Source: Nostoc sp. FACHB-152
GTDB lineage: Bacteria; Cyanobacteriota; Cyanobacteriia; Cyanobacteriales; Nostocaceae
Length of the DNA stretch: 64,000 bases
Direction: 5' to 3'
NCBI RefSeq assembly: GCF_014697475.1
Contig: NZ_JACJRV010000006.1
Coordinates: forward strand, 62,001 to 126,000
Translations under genes and position numbers: made by a program
Notes under the pieces: generated by a model
Seen by the model: only the letters and a program-made list of their open reading frames with translations
The model's database searches: none
What the model was told of the DNA's origin: nothing
Part shown: positions 36,793 to 45,724 of the stretch, piece by piece
How the letters are laid out: each line of letters begins with the position of its first letter
Numbering within the stretch: position 1 is the first letter of the stretch

Positions 36793-38397
36793 GTGCGCCT
36801 GCTGACAACAGTCGCAGCTTTACGCTGCTATTTAAATAAACTTCGCTCGCAAAGCCAGCTGACAGTTTCAGAGGCTCTGGTTGCAGATGAAATGAGCAGT
36901 TGGGATCGGACAGCAGTCGGTTTAGTGCCGACAATGGGGGGTTTGCATAAAGGCCATTTAAGCTTAATTCAACGGGCTAAACAAGACAATTCGACTGTAA
37001 TTGTCAGTATTTTTGTTAATCCCTTGCAATTTGGCCCCAACGAAGATTATGCACGCTATCCTCGAACTTTAGAGCAAGACCGAAAACTTTGCGAAGATGC
37101 TGGGGTGGATGCGATTTTTGCTCCTACTCCGGAGGCGATGGGAGTACCTCAGAAAAATATACAAGAATCTACGGTAACACAAGTAATCCCGCCATCTGCT
37201 ATGATATCAGGTTTGTGTGGTCGTACTCGGTTAGGTCACTTTCAGGGTGTAGCGACGATTGTGACTAAGCTTTTGAACTTGGTGCAGCCTGATCGAGCCT
37301 ACTTTGGTCAAAAGGATGGTCAGCAACTAGCGATTATTCAAAGACTAGTGGCTGATTTAAATTTGCCGGTAGAAATTGTGGCTTGTCCTACAGTCCGAGA
37401 AGCGTCGGGTCTGGCTTTGAGTTCGCGCAATCAATACTTGAGTGTGACCCAAAAAGAGCAAGCGGCGGTTTTATATCGCGGCTTAAGAAAAGCTGAAGCT
37501 GCATTTAAATCTGGTGTGCGTCAAAGCAGCCAACTGATAGCAGTCGTACAGCAAGAGTTGGCTAAGGTGAGTACTGTGTTAGTGGAATATATTGAATTGG
37601 TTGAACCGTCTACTTTAATGTCATTAGAAACAATTGAGGAGGAAGGAATGCTCGCGATCGCAGCTCGTCTTGGTGCAACACGTTTGATTGATAATACCAT
37701 CTTGCGCGATCGCCAACCCGTCATTGCTATTGATGGGCCTGCTGGAGCCGGAAAATCTACAGTAGCTCGTCAAGTGGCGGCAGAATTAGGACTAGTGTAT
37801 TTAGATACTGGTGCTATGTACAGAGCAATTACTTGGCTAGTAGTACAACAAGGCATTGCCCTAGACGATGAGTGTGCGATCGCAGAATTAGCCCATACTT
37901 GCAAAATTCAACTAACTCCTAGCCAAGATTTGAAATCGCCTGTGCGCGTGTGGATTGATGAGGTCGATGTGACCCAAGAAATTCGCAGCGTTGAAGTAAC
38001 ATCTAAAGTATCAGCGATCGCCGCCCAAAGTGCAGTGCGTCAAGCATTAGTTCAACAACAACAAGACTGGGGTAAAAAAGGTGGTTTAGTCGCCGAAGGT
38101 CGGGACATTGGTAGCCACGTTTTTCCCGATGCCGAAGTGAAAATCTTTTTAACCGCTTCTGTCAGTGAACGCGCCCGCCGCCGTCAGCAAGACTTTAAAA
38201 AACAAGGTCAACCCGAAGTTAATTTAGAACAACTAGAACGGGACATAGCAGAACGTGACTGGAAAGACAGCACTCGCAAAGTTTCGCCTTTACAAAAAGC
38301 CGCAGATGCAATGGAAATTCAAACCGATGGCATGAATGCCTCAGAAGTTGCAGCGCAAATTATTAGTTACTACCACCAACGCCTATCTCAATGGTAA
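36793..38397 (+). CDS. panC/cmk: Bifunctional pantoate-beta-alanine ligase / cytidylate kinase
   Basis: 534 residues beginning with GTG. Residues ~1-290 are PanC, which makes pantothenate from pantoate, beta-alanine and ATP: PTMGGLHKGHLSLI (nucleotide motif), VSIFVNPLQFGPNEDY, YFGQKDGQQLAII and SSRNQYLS. Residues ~308-534 are CMP kinase: P-loop AIDGPAGAGKSTVARQ, LDTGAMYRAITW, EGRDIGSHVFPDAEVKIFLTAS. The fusion of these two enzymes is a known cyanobacterial feature; the two reactions belong to different pathways (CoA and pyrimidine nucleotides). Confidence 0.96.
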   Translation: MRLLTTVAALRCYLNKLRSQSQLTVSEALVADEMSSWDRTAVGLVPTMGGLHKGHLSLIQRAKQDNSTVIVSIFVNPLQFGPNEDYARYPRTLEQDRKLCEDAGVDAIFAPTPEAMGVPQKNIQESTVTQVIPPSAMISGLCGRTRLGHFQGVATIVTKLLNLVQPDRAYFGQKDGQQLAIIQRLVADLNLPVEIVACPTVREASGLALSSRNQYLSVTQKEQAAVLYRGLRKAEAAFKSGVRQSSQLIAVVQQELAKVSTVLVEYIELVEPSTLMSLETIEEEGMLAIAARLGATRLIDNTILRDRQPVIAIDGPAGAGKSTVARQVAAELGLVYLDTGAMYRAITWLVVQQGIALDDECAIAELAHTCKIQLTPSQDLKSPVRVWIDEVDVTQEIRSVEVTSKVSAIAAQSAVRQALVQQQQDWGKKGGLVAEGRDIGSHVFPDAEVKIFLTASVSERARRRQQDFKKQGQPEVNLEQLERDIAERDWKDSTRKVSPLQKAADAMEIQTDGMNASEVAAQIISYYHQRLSQW

Positions 38398-39211
38398 TCA
38401 AAGGCAACAGGGAACAGGCAATAGGGTAACTTTGTGGCTTGCGCTATCTCGTTGCAAATATTTTGATTTTTCAGAAATAAATTTAGGGGTTTGTGACCTG
38501 AGATTCGGGGCTAGTACTGTTTCTGTTCCTTATTGCCTATTACTTCCGTGTTGAAGGGCTTGCTCATAGAGGTTTGCATTCAGTTTTTTATTGCTAATGT
38601 GGTGAGTAAAATAGTGCTTACCCACCACTTGCAAACCTAAAATTGATATGATTTACAATCATCTATATTTCGTTGTAATTAAGCATTGTAGATAAGAGTA
38701 CACAAACTTTTAAAACTAATTTATCTAGCTTAAGACAGACTAATTATCATAAAATTGTACTTCTAAAGATAGAGAAACAAAGGTTAAAAATTAGCTAAAC
38801 AGAATTGTAGATAAATAATTGCCGCATTTAGGCTCTGGTAGACTTGGAATGTAAAATAAAGATAATTGCTAAAGTCTTACTTGTTTTTATCTCCACTAAC
38901 TTAGGGGGGTATATTTTTAATATGGTATGCAGGATATTAGAAGTTAAGGGCGGTAATCTGGTAATTTTTAATCACCCAAATAGCTCTGCTATCAAATATT
39001 AGTTGTTTTTATTTATAAATCAAATTGACTAGAGATTTAACTTATAAATTAACTACTTTGTTTTCATCATCACTTTGGTAGTAGAATGACCTTGTTAAGT
39101 TTTATGTTCCACTACTGAAGGACATCAAAACTACTAAACACAAAACTTGTAATTTTCCTAGCTTCAGCAATAGCTTTAGTCCGAAAAACAGTAAAGAGAG
39201 GATTTCACACA
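38398..39211. other. Intergenic region upstream of sodB (814 bp)
   Basis: No gene. It starts with short repeat debris (CAATAGG, TATTGCCTATTAC) near 38410 and 38530, then the nested hairpin at 38570-38638, then an AT-rich stretch likely to carry the sodB promoter. A GAGAGGA Shine-Dalgarno precedes the sodB ATG. Confidence 0.5.
38570..38638. repeat. Nested two-stem hairpin
   Basis: Outer 9-bp stem AGGTTTGCA (38570-38578) / TGCAAACCT (38630-38638) encloses an 11-bp inner stem GTGGTGAGTAA (38599-38609) / TTACCCACCAC (38618-38628), with one G-T pair in one orientation, an 8-nt loop and a 20-nt bulge on one side. A dispersed element or a structured RNA. Confidence 0.55.
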
Positions 39212-39814
39212 ATGGCATTTACACAGCCCCCCTTACCCTTTGCAAAAGATGCTCTAGAGCCATACGGCATGAAAGCTGAGACCTTCGAGTATCACTATGG
39301 CAAGCATCACAAAGCTTATGTGGATAACCTCAACAAGCTCACCGAAGGTACAGAACTCGCTGATAAGTCCCTGGAAGAAGTAATCAAAATCTCCTTTCAA
39401 GATTCCTCTAAAGCAGGTATCTTCAACAACGCGGCTCAAGTTTGGAACCACACCTTCTTTTGGAACAGCTTGAAGCCAAGCGGTGGTGGCGCACCCACTG
39501 GTGATCTCGCAGCTAAAATTGACAAAGACTTTGGTAGCTTCGACAAATTTAAAGAAGAGTTCTCTCAGGCTGCTGCTACTCAGTTTGGTAGTGGTTGGGC
39601 TTGGTTAATTGATGATGGTGGTACTCTTAAGGTCATTAAAACCCCCAACGCCGAAAACCCCCTAGCCCACGGCAAAAAAGCATTGCTGACCCTTGACGTT
39701 TGGGAACACGCTTATTACATCGATTTCAAAAATGCTCGTCCAGCATTCATTCAAAATTTCTTAGATAAGTTAGTCAACTGGGACTTCGTGGCTGAAAATC
39801 TAGCTAAAGCTTAA
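39212..39814 (+). CDS. sodB: Superoxide dismutase [Fe/Mn type]
   Basis: A 200-residue cytosolic enzyme that dismutates superoxide. Metal ligands are visible: His in YHYGKHHKAYV (first), His in VWNHTFFW, and Asp/His in LDVWEHAYYIDF. The FNNAAQVWNHTFFWNSL and SGWAWL blocks with AATQFGSGWAW favour the iron form, usual for cytosolic cyanobacterial SodB; metal choice cannot be proven from sequence. Clear RBS, own promoter region and an intrinsic terminator at 39891: a monocistronic stress gene. Confidence 0.95.
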   Translation: MAFTQPPLPFAKDALEPYGMKAETFEYHYGKHHKAYVDNLNKLTEGTELADKSLEEVIKISFQDSSKAGIFNNAAQVWNHTFFWNSLKPSGGGAPTGDLAAKIDKDFGSFDKFKEEFSQAAATQFGSGWAWLIDDGGTLKVIKTPNAENPLAHGKKALLTLDVWEHAYYIDFKNARPAFIQNFLDKLVNWDFVAENLAKA

Positions 39815-39890
39815 TTTGAGCAAGGCTGTAATCAGCTTGAGCCAAATTTATACAACGAAGGCTATCAGTTTAATCTGTACAATATTACTA

Positions 39891-39921
39891 ACAGTCACGA
39901 CTCATATTCGTGGCTGTTTTT
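39891..39921 (+). terminator. Rho-independent terminator after sodB
   Basis: ACAGTCACGA (39891-39900) pairs with TCGTGGCTGT (39908-39917; one G-T pair) around a 7-nt loop and runs into TTTT. Confidence 0.78.
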
Positions 39922-40059
39922 GCTTCAATAAAATATTTTGCCAACACGGTAGTAGCGATCGCCGCTCTGAACTACCCTAAAAATAGGGAAGTGAAGTTTT
40001 CAAAGCGATCGCTTGCTTAATTTTTTGCAGAGAAAAAACATGAAAATCACAACAAAAAT

Positions 40060-40266
40060 ATGGATAGCAAAGAATTAGCCCAATACCTAGAAGCAACTAA
40101 TAGCATTGCCAAACCTTGGTTATTAGTACAACTGCGTCTGAAAAAATTACAAGAACGCCGAAACCTAATTTCTGAAGATACCTACGCCAATGAATTAGCA
40201 GACATCCACCAGGACTTAATGAATTTAGGAGAATGGTGGCAAGGAATGGAAGATGATGTCTTTTAA
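40060..40266 (+). CDS. Small conserved cyanobacterial protein (68 aa)
   Basis: 68 residues, mostly helical and charged (KPWLLVQLRLKKLQERRNLISEDTYANELADIHQDLMNLGEWWQGMEDDVF). No Cys and no membrane segment. Good coding character and an ATG at 40060 support a real gene. The pattern suggests a two- or three-helix bundle. I recall similar short proteins in cyanobacteria without a function. Located between sodB and purM. Confidence 0.65.
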   Translation: MDSKELAQYLEATNSIAKPWLLVQLRLKKLQERRNLISEDTYANELADIHQDLMNLGEWWQGMEDDVF

Positions 40267-40269
40267 TGA

Positions 40270-40440
40270 GGTAATATCAATAGTCCATAGTCATTAGTCA
40301 ATAGTTTATCATCCATTGACTAATGACCATTGACTAATGAACGCCAGTTGCTTCTCCTTATCGGAGACGCTACGCGAACAAGTCGGCAGAGCCGCCCAAC
40401 GCACTGGCTCCTAATGACCAATGACTATTGACTAACTCTT
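40270..40440. repeat. Nested dispersed repeats upstream of purM
   Basis: Short direct and inverted repeats of the type CATTGACTAATGACCATTGA flank a GC-rich small dispersed repeat (about 40340-40415; GGAGACGCTACGCGAACAAG, GCCGCCCAACGCACTGGC). The arrangement looks like one repeat inserted into another. The purM start codon follows immediately. Confidence 0.6.
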
Positions 40441-41469
40441 ATGGATTATCGGGATGCAGGGGTTGATGTTGAGGCTGGTAGAGCCTTTGTAGATCAAATT
40501 CGCAATTTGGTTCACAGCACCTTTAGGCCAGAAGTACTCGGTGGATTAGGTGGTTTTGGTGGTTGCTTTCAACTACCAACAGGATATAAAGAACCTGTTT
40601 TAGTTTCAGGAACAGATGGCGTAGGTACAAAGCTAAAAATCGCCCAAATTCTCAACCGTCACGACACCGTTGGGATTGATTTAGTCGCCATGTGTGTAAA
40701 CGATGTACTGACTTCAGGTGCGGAACCCCTGTTTTTTTTAGATTATGTAGCAACAGGCAAGTTAGATAAAGAGCAACTGACACAAGTTGTGGCAGGGATA
40801 GCTTCTGGCTGTAAACTGGCAGGTTGTGCCTTGTTAGGGGGAGAAACAGCAGAAATGCCGGGTTTCTACCAAGTAGGTGAGTATGACTTGGCTGGGTTTT
40901 GTGTCGGAATTGTTGAAAAAAGCCAGATGCTAGATGGTTCCCAAGTGCAAATTGGGGATGTAGCGATCGCTCTAGCTAGTGCTGGTGTACACAGTAATGG
41001 TTTAAGCTTAGTACGGAAAATTGTCAGTGATGGTGGTTTTGGGTGGACTGACACCCCAGAGTTGTTAGGCGGAGAAACTATTGGTGAAGCTTTTCTCAAA
41101 CCCACGCGCATTTATGTCAAACCAGTGCTTGCAGCGCGTCAAGCTGGAATAGAAATTCATGGGATGGCACATATTACAGGTGGTGGCTTGCCAGAAAACT
41201 TACCTCGATGTTTAGGCAAAGGTCAAGCCATTAAAATTAACCCCAACAGTTGGGATATTCCTCCCGCATTTCGATGGTTAGCTGAAGCTGGCGCAGTTAG
41301 CAATGAAGCCATGTTTAATACCTTTAATATGGGCGTTGGTTTTGTTTTATTACTACCATCTCACCAAGTAGAACAGGCAATTACCTTTTTTACATCACAA
41401 AATATTTCCGCTTTTGCAATTGGTGAGGTGGTTTCTGGCGAAGGCACATTAGAGGGTTTATTTACGTAA
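40441..41469 (+). CDS. purM: Phosphoribosylformylglycinamidine cyclo-ligase (AIR synthetase)
   Basis: A 342-residue enzyme of purine synthesis, closing the imidazole ring of FGAM with ATP to give AIR. Hallmarks: [13 protein letters not shown] at the start, [56 protein letters not shown] and [17 protein letters not shown]. Full length and intact. The upstream 170 bp are repeat DNA, so its promoter may lie within repeat sequence. No neighbouring purine genes. Confidence 0.96.
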   Translation: MDYRDAGVDVEAGRAFVDQIRNLVHSTFRPEVLGGLGGFGGCFQLPTGYKEPVLVSGTDGVGTKLKIAQILNRHDTVGIDLVAMCVNDVLTSGAEPLFFLDYVATGKLDKEQLTQVVAGIASGCKLAGCALLGGETAEMPGFYQVGEYDLAGFCVGIVEKSQMLDGSQVQIGDVAIALASAGVHSNGLSLVRKIVSDGGFGWTDTPELLGGETIGEAFLKPTRIYVKPVLAARQAGIEIHGMAHITGGGLPENLPRCLGKGQAIKINPNSWDIPPAFRWLAEAGAVSNEAMFNTFNMGVGFVLLLPSHQVEQAITFFTSQNISAFAIGEVVSGEGTLEGLFT

Positions 41470-41854
41470 AAATAGGGAGTAGAGAGTTGGGATTTGGGAG
41501 TTGGTAAAAGATATTTTTTGGCTAGATTTTAAAGTAAGTAAAAATGCTTATTTTTGATTTTTGCTTGGTTTTACTAGTTCCTAGCTCCTAGCCTCTAATC
41601 TCTAAAATTACTACGCTCAGTATTCAAATTATTATTTAAGAAATATTTTTTACTTCAGCTTATAAAAGCCATCGAAAATACTCATGTTCATTATCATTGA
41701 GATTTGCTAACGTAGTCTTAACATATTGAAAAATTTTGCTGAGTAAGGCTATTGAAATAGTTACACAAGCTATTTACAAGTGCTGATGCTTTCTTATCTA
41801 TAGGTTAGGTTTTCTGGTGTGTAAATAACTGCGTATATTTGTGCAGAGGGTATT
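41470..41854. other. Intergenic region (385 bp)
   Basis: Between purM and the PHP gene. It starts with short purine-rich direct repeats (GGAGTTGGTAAAAG, GAGAGTTGGGATTTGGGAG) and pyrimidine-rich copies (CTAGCTCCTAGCCTCTAA), then AT-rich sequence. No gene seen. Confidence 0.45.
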
Positions 41855-42541
41855 ATGGTTGTAAATTGTGCGCGGACATCTACTTCTTGCGAACTTTTAA
41901 AACAAGTGTTCCAGAGGATTGATGCTCAAAGCTGTCCGAAGTTATTTAATTTCCATATGCATACTGTCCATTCGGACGGTAAGTTACAGCCGAGTGCATT
42001 AATGGAACAAGCGATCGCGATCGGCTTAGAAGGGTTGGCAATTACCGATCATCATAATATTGGCGGCTATTTAGTAGCCAAAGATTGGTTAGAAGACTGG
42101 AAATGGAACAATCCAGATGCTAGTACTCCTTACCTGTGGAGTGGTACAGAAATCAACGCCAACCTGTTGGATACTGAAGTTCATATTTTGGCTTACGCTT
42201 TTGAGCCACAACACTCTAGCATAAAACCTTACTTGCAAAGAAAAGCAGTAACAGGTTGGGAATATGAGGCGATTAACGTTATTTCTGCAATTCATGAAGC
42301 TGGGGGATTAGCAGTTTTAGCGCACCCCGCACGTTACAAGCGATCGCACTTTGATTTAATTGCGGCGGCGGCTGAAAACGGTATTGATGGTGTGGAAACC
42401 TTCTATGCTTATAACAACCCCAACCCTTGGAAACCAAGTGCAAAAGAAACAGAACAGGTACAAAAGTTGGCTAATGAGTACAGTCTTTTTAATACCTGCG
42501 GTACCGACACTCATGGTTTGAACTTGCTACAACGCTTGTAA
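41855..42541 (+). CDS. PHP-domain phosphoesterase
   Basis: A 228-residue metal-dependent phosphoesterase of the polymerase/histidinol-phosphatase (PHP) family. The N-terminal metal motif is FNFHMHTVHSDG (HxH plus Asp), then AITDHHNIGGY; the later ligands are in EINAN, VLAHPARY and TCGTDTHGLNLL. It resembles YciV/RnaseAM-type PHP proteins, which hydrolyse small nucleotides or 3',5'-bisphosphates; the substrate is unproven. Single domain, cytosolic, single gene. Confidence 0.88.
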   Translation: MVVNCARTSTSCELLKQVFQRIDAQSCPKLFNFHMHTVHSDGKLQPSALMEQAIAIGLEGLAITDHHNIGGYLVAKDWLEDWKWNNPDASTPYLWSGTEINANLLDTEVHILAYAFEPQHSSIKPYLQRKAVTGWEYEAINVISAIHEAGGLAVLAHPARYKRSHFDLIAAAAENGIDGVETFYAYNNPNPWKPSAKETEQVQKLANEYSLFNTCGTDTHGLNLLQRL

Positions 42542-42932
42542 ATGTATATTGAATTTTGCTCAACACTCCTGGTTGCACTAGCCAGGGGGTTATCTTATCA
42601 ACAAATTTTAAAAGCTGTTTTTTTATATCTGCATCGAATGAGAAGCTGACTCTGCTTGTAAAGGTGAGGAAGATATTTAAAATTAGAATATATAGCTCAC
42701 AGTAAAAAATTATGATTAATTTCAGTTCTTTAGCAAGCCTGCGAGCGTCCGCCGCGAATTGGTATAAGTTCTAATTCTGTTCCTGGGTAAGCTGGCAAAT
42801 TACATAGTTAAGATTTGTAAAGAAATAGAATTGCAAATACCCTTCTTGGCACGGTAGAAAATTAATGCTGGTTAAAAATCATCAAGCTTGGGAACTCTAA
42901 CAAGAGCAATATCACTAGCTCTGAGGCCACAG
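42542..42932. other. Intergenic region upstream of the MASE1 kinase (391 bp)
   Basis: An imperfect hairpin ACTCCTGG / CCAGGGGGT at about 42565-42592 may end the PHP transcript, though it lacks a T-run. A GC-rich block near 42735-42765 (AAGCCTGCGAGCGTCCGCCG) looks like dispersed-repeat debris. No gene seen. Confidence 0.4.
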
Positions 42933-44747
42933 ATGTTCCCAACACTAGCTTTTCCAAAAGTCCGTTTTTGCTGCGATCGCACTTTATTAATTGGGTTTTT
43001 CATCCTACTACCGATTCACTTTGCTTTAGCCAAATTATCAACAGTATTTACATTTTCAGATGGTTCGGCTGCAATTTGGCCTTCATCGGGAGTGTTTTTA
43101 GCAACTATACTTTTGTTTGGGCGACGGTTTTGGATTGTCTTGTTGCTTTGTGATTTTATTATTAACCGGGTGCTTTTTTTCAATACACCAGCTTCTTTTG
43201 TAGTTGCATCGCTGAACACAATCGACTCAGTAATTATTACAACCTTAGTTATTCGCTTCATTCCGTCACATTATCCATTTAATCGCGCACAAGACGCTAT
43301 CAAGTTTATTGCTTCGATTATCCCCTTTACACCCTTAACTGCCTTAGTAGGGGCAACAACTCAGTGTGTTGTGGGCATTTCAAATTGGGACAACTTCAGG
43401 TTTGTTTGGTTGGGATGGTATGTCAGCACAGATGTGAGTATGTTAATTATTGCTCCGGTAATATTAACGTTGTTCCAACATTTCCGTACTCGCCAGCGAT
43501 TAAAAATAGGTTTGCTTGCCGAATTTTTTGTAGTCACATTACTGTTAGCTGGTATTGGGTGTGCAGCCTTTTGGAGTAACAATCCAGTGGAGTATATGAT
43601 GGTGCTACCGTTGCTGTGGGCCGCTTTTCGCTTACAACAATGGCAAACTACACTTTTAATAATTGTGATGGCCATCATTGCAATTGTTGGTACAGCTAAA
43701 GGGTTTGGATCATTTTCTAAAGACACTATTGGTGCTTCTTTGTTACTGTTGCAATCTTTTATGAGTGCATTGACGATTGCAACATTAATTTTGTCAGCCG
43801 CTACCCAAGAAAATCGCACCTCGGCCAGCCAACTAGAAAAAGCCAACAATGAACTAGAACACCGTGTTGAACAGCGTACTGCTGAACTTAAACAAACTCT
43901 ACAAGAACTACAAACTATGCAGGCGCGGCTAGTTCAAAAAGAAAAAATGTCAAGTTTAGGACAGTTGGTAGCTGGTGTAGCCCACGAGATTAATAATCCA
44001 GTTAACTTTATTCATGGCAACCTTGCCCATGTGCAAGAATACATTCAAAATTTATTAGCTTTTGTAGAGTTACAACAACAGTATAATCCTGACCCAGCCC
44101 CGGAAATTATCACAGCTGCCGAGGATATCGATTTAGAGTTTTTGCAAGAAGATTTACCAAAAATATTATCTTCAATGAAGTTAGGTACTGATCGCATTCG
44201 TCACATTGTATTGTCATTAAGAAACTTCTCGCGCATGGACGAAGCTGAATTTAAAGCCGTTGATATTCATGCAGGTATAGACAGTACTTTGATGATTTTG
44301 CAACATCGCCTGAAAGCTACATCAGAACGACCAGAAATAGAAGTAATTAAAGATTACGGGAATTTACCTTTAGTAGAATGTTACGCCGGACAATTGAACC
44401 AGGTGTTTATGAATATTCTAGTCAACGCAATTGATGCCTTAGAAGAGCGCAGTGCCGAGGAAATTAAAGATAATCCTCATCGAATTACAATTCGCACAAA
44501 TGTTGTGAATGCAAATTGGTTAGAAGTAGCGATCGCTGATAATGGAATTGGGATGCCAGGCTATATTCAACAGCAAATATTTGATCCCTTCTTTACCACC
44601 AAACCAATTGGTAAAGGCACCGGAATGGGGATGTCTATCTGTTATCAAATTGTCACAGAAAACCATAACGGTAAATTAGAGTTTCGCTCAAGTCATAACG
44701 TAGGAACCCAGTTTATTATTCAGATTCCTCTTTGCCAAAAAACTTAA
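42933..44747 (+). CDS. MASE1-type membrane sensor histidine kinase
   Basis: 604 residues from the ATG at 42933, chosen because GAGG precedes it at a proper distance; a TTG at 42888 is also in frame. Residues ~10-285 form an eight- to nine-helix membrane sensor of MASE1 type (GSAAIWPSSGVFLATILLF, VWLGWYVSTDVSMLIIAPVI). A coiled coil follows (ASQLEKANNELEHRVEQRTAEL). The phospho-acceptor is His ~351 in GVAHEINNPVNFI, and the ATPase boxes are LNQVFMNILVNAIDAL, DNGIGMP and GTGMGMSI. No receiver domain and no response regulator nearby. The signal is unknown. Confidence 0.9.
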   Translation: MFPTLAFPKVRFCCDRTLLIGFFILLPIHFALAKLSTVFTFSDGSAAIWPSSGVFLATILLFGRRFWIVLLLCDFIINRVLFFNTPASFVVASLNTIDSVIITTLVIRFIPSHYPFNRAQDAIKFIASIIPFTPLTALVGATTQCVVGISNWDNFRFVWLGWYVSTDVSMLIIAPVILTLFQHFRTRQRLKIGLLAEFFVVTLLLAGIGCAAFWSNNPVEYMMVLPLLWAAFRLQQWQTTLLIIVMAIIAIVGTAKGFGSFSKDTIGASLLLLQSFMSALTIATLILSAATQENRTSASQLEKANNELEHRVEQRTAELKQTLQELQTMQARLVQKEKMSSLGQLVAGVAHEINNPVNFIHGNLAHVQEYIQNLLAFVELQQQYNPDPAPEIITAAEDIDLEFLQEDLPKILSSMKLGTDRIRHIVLSLRNFSRMDEAEFKAVDIHAGIDSTLMILQHRLKATSERPEIEVIKDYGNLPLVECYAGQLNQVFMNILVNAIDALEERSAEEIKDNPHRITIRTNVVNANWLEVAIADNGIGMPGYIQQQIFDPFFTTKPIGKGTGMGMSICYQIVTENHNGKLEFRSSHNVGTQFIIQIPLCQKT

Positions 44748-44760
44748 CAACCAAGTTTAT

Positions 44761-44854
44761 AGATATAGCAGGGGACAGGTAACAGGCTTGAATTATTTGG
44801 GTGTCTAAGTTTTTCCATCTACTGATTGTCCTAACCCTACTGGCTATCGCTATA
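44761..44854. repeat. Dispersed element family R3, copy 2
   Basis: Starts AGATATAGCAGGGGACAGGT and ends TGGCTATCGCTATA, with inverted outer ends (TATAGC / GCTATA). The inner order of motifs (GGTAACAGG, CCATCTACTGATTGTCCT) matches the elements at 31003-31113 and 56495-56606. Confidence 0.65.
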
Positions 44855-44996
44855 AATGCTATTGATATAAAAAGCTGTTTTTACATCTAAAGAAATTCAA
44901 TGTATTTAGGTACATACTTATAGTAATTTTTCTGACTCTTTTTTAGCGAAAAATATTTACACTAAATTAATTAAATAATGGAGAAAATTATTAATC

Positions 44997-45461
44997 ATGC
45001 TCATGTTTCGCATATGTCTAGCCTCTATTTTTATAGGTGTAAGTACATTGATTACTTTACCTAAAGTCCAGGCAAAAGATGTTGAGGTTGAATTTAGTGG
45101 AATTGTTGAATCATCAGCATCGGTTGAACCTATTCCGGATTCACCAGTTAATTTGAGTCCTAGTGGCAATAGCCTAAATATTATAGAAGTAATAGATCCA
45201 ATAATGGTCAGGGTTAATACGAATTCTCCACTTAATGTTAAAGTTTCTGCCCCATCTCCTGTTGACTTTGTTGATCCACCAGAAACCCAGTATACCGGCT
45301 TTTTAAGCTATAACGGAACCGAAGTACAACAAGAATCAATTGTGAATATTACTCAAAGAGGAAATGTAGATCTGGGAGTCAGGATCAAAGTTGTTCGACC
45401 TCAAGCTTTTCCTGCGGGAAATTACACATACAGATTACAGCTAACAATGATTCCACAATAA
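44997..45461 (+). CDS. Small secreted protein, function unknown
   Basis: 154 residues with a Sec signal peptide (1-26; cleavage after VQA, mature start KDVEVEF). The mature part is beta-rich with no Cys and has the pattern of a single immunoglobulin-like or pilin-like sandwich (EVEFSGIVESSA, VRVNTNSPLNVKVSAP, PAGNYTYRLQLTMIPQ). The C-terminal PAGNYTYRLQLT resembles the last strand of spore-coat-U/DUF4402-like secreted domains, but this is tentative. Good RBS (GGAGAAAA). It follows the MASE1 kinase by 250 bp of repeat DNA. Confidence 0.7.
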   Translation: MLMFRICLASIFIGVSTLITLPKVQAKDVEVEFSGIVESSASVEPIPDSPVNLSPSGNSLNIIEVIDPIMVRVNTNSPLNVKVSAPSPVDFVDPPETQYTGFLSYNGTEVQQESIVNITQRGNVDLGVRIKVVRPQAFPAGNYTYRLQLTMIPQ

Positions 45462-45563
45462 AAATTATCTAGTAAGCGGAATCATGACAAAAAACTAGGT
45501 TTTGTTGTCATGTGTATAACCTAAAATCTAGCTATAGGACTCATATTTGATTGCCTTCTTTGC

Positions 45564-45598
45564 TATTGCCTATTGCCTATTGCCTATTGCCTATTGCC
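45564..45598 (+). repeat. Five tandem TATTGCC heptamers (STRR)
   Basis: Exactly five copies of TATTGCC in a row, upstream of glyS. Short tandemly repeated repetitive (STRR) heptamers are a known trait of heterocystous cyanobacteria. Single or double units recur near 15150, 38530, 50315 and 58165. Confidence 0.85.
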
Positions 45599-45724
45599 TC
45601 CCTACACAAGTATGTTCAGTAATAGAACCGGATTCCTGGTAAAACTGTTGTGCATGGCATACTTCAACATGACGGCAAGGTAAACTGGTGGAATTGACTG
45701 ATGTGAAAAGCTAAACAGTGTCCT

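Noticed and set aside
45564-45598. CRISPR-like array
   Set aside because: Seven-base units without spacers; this is an STRR, and no repeat-spacer pattern or cas gene exists in the window.
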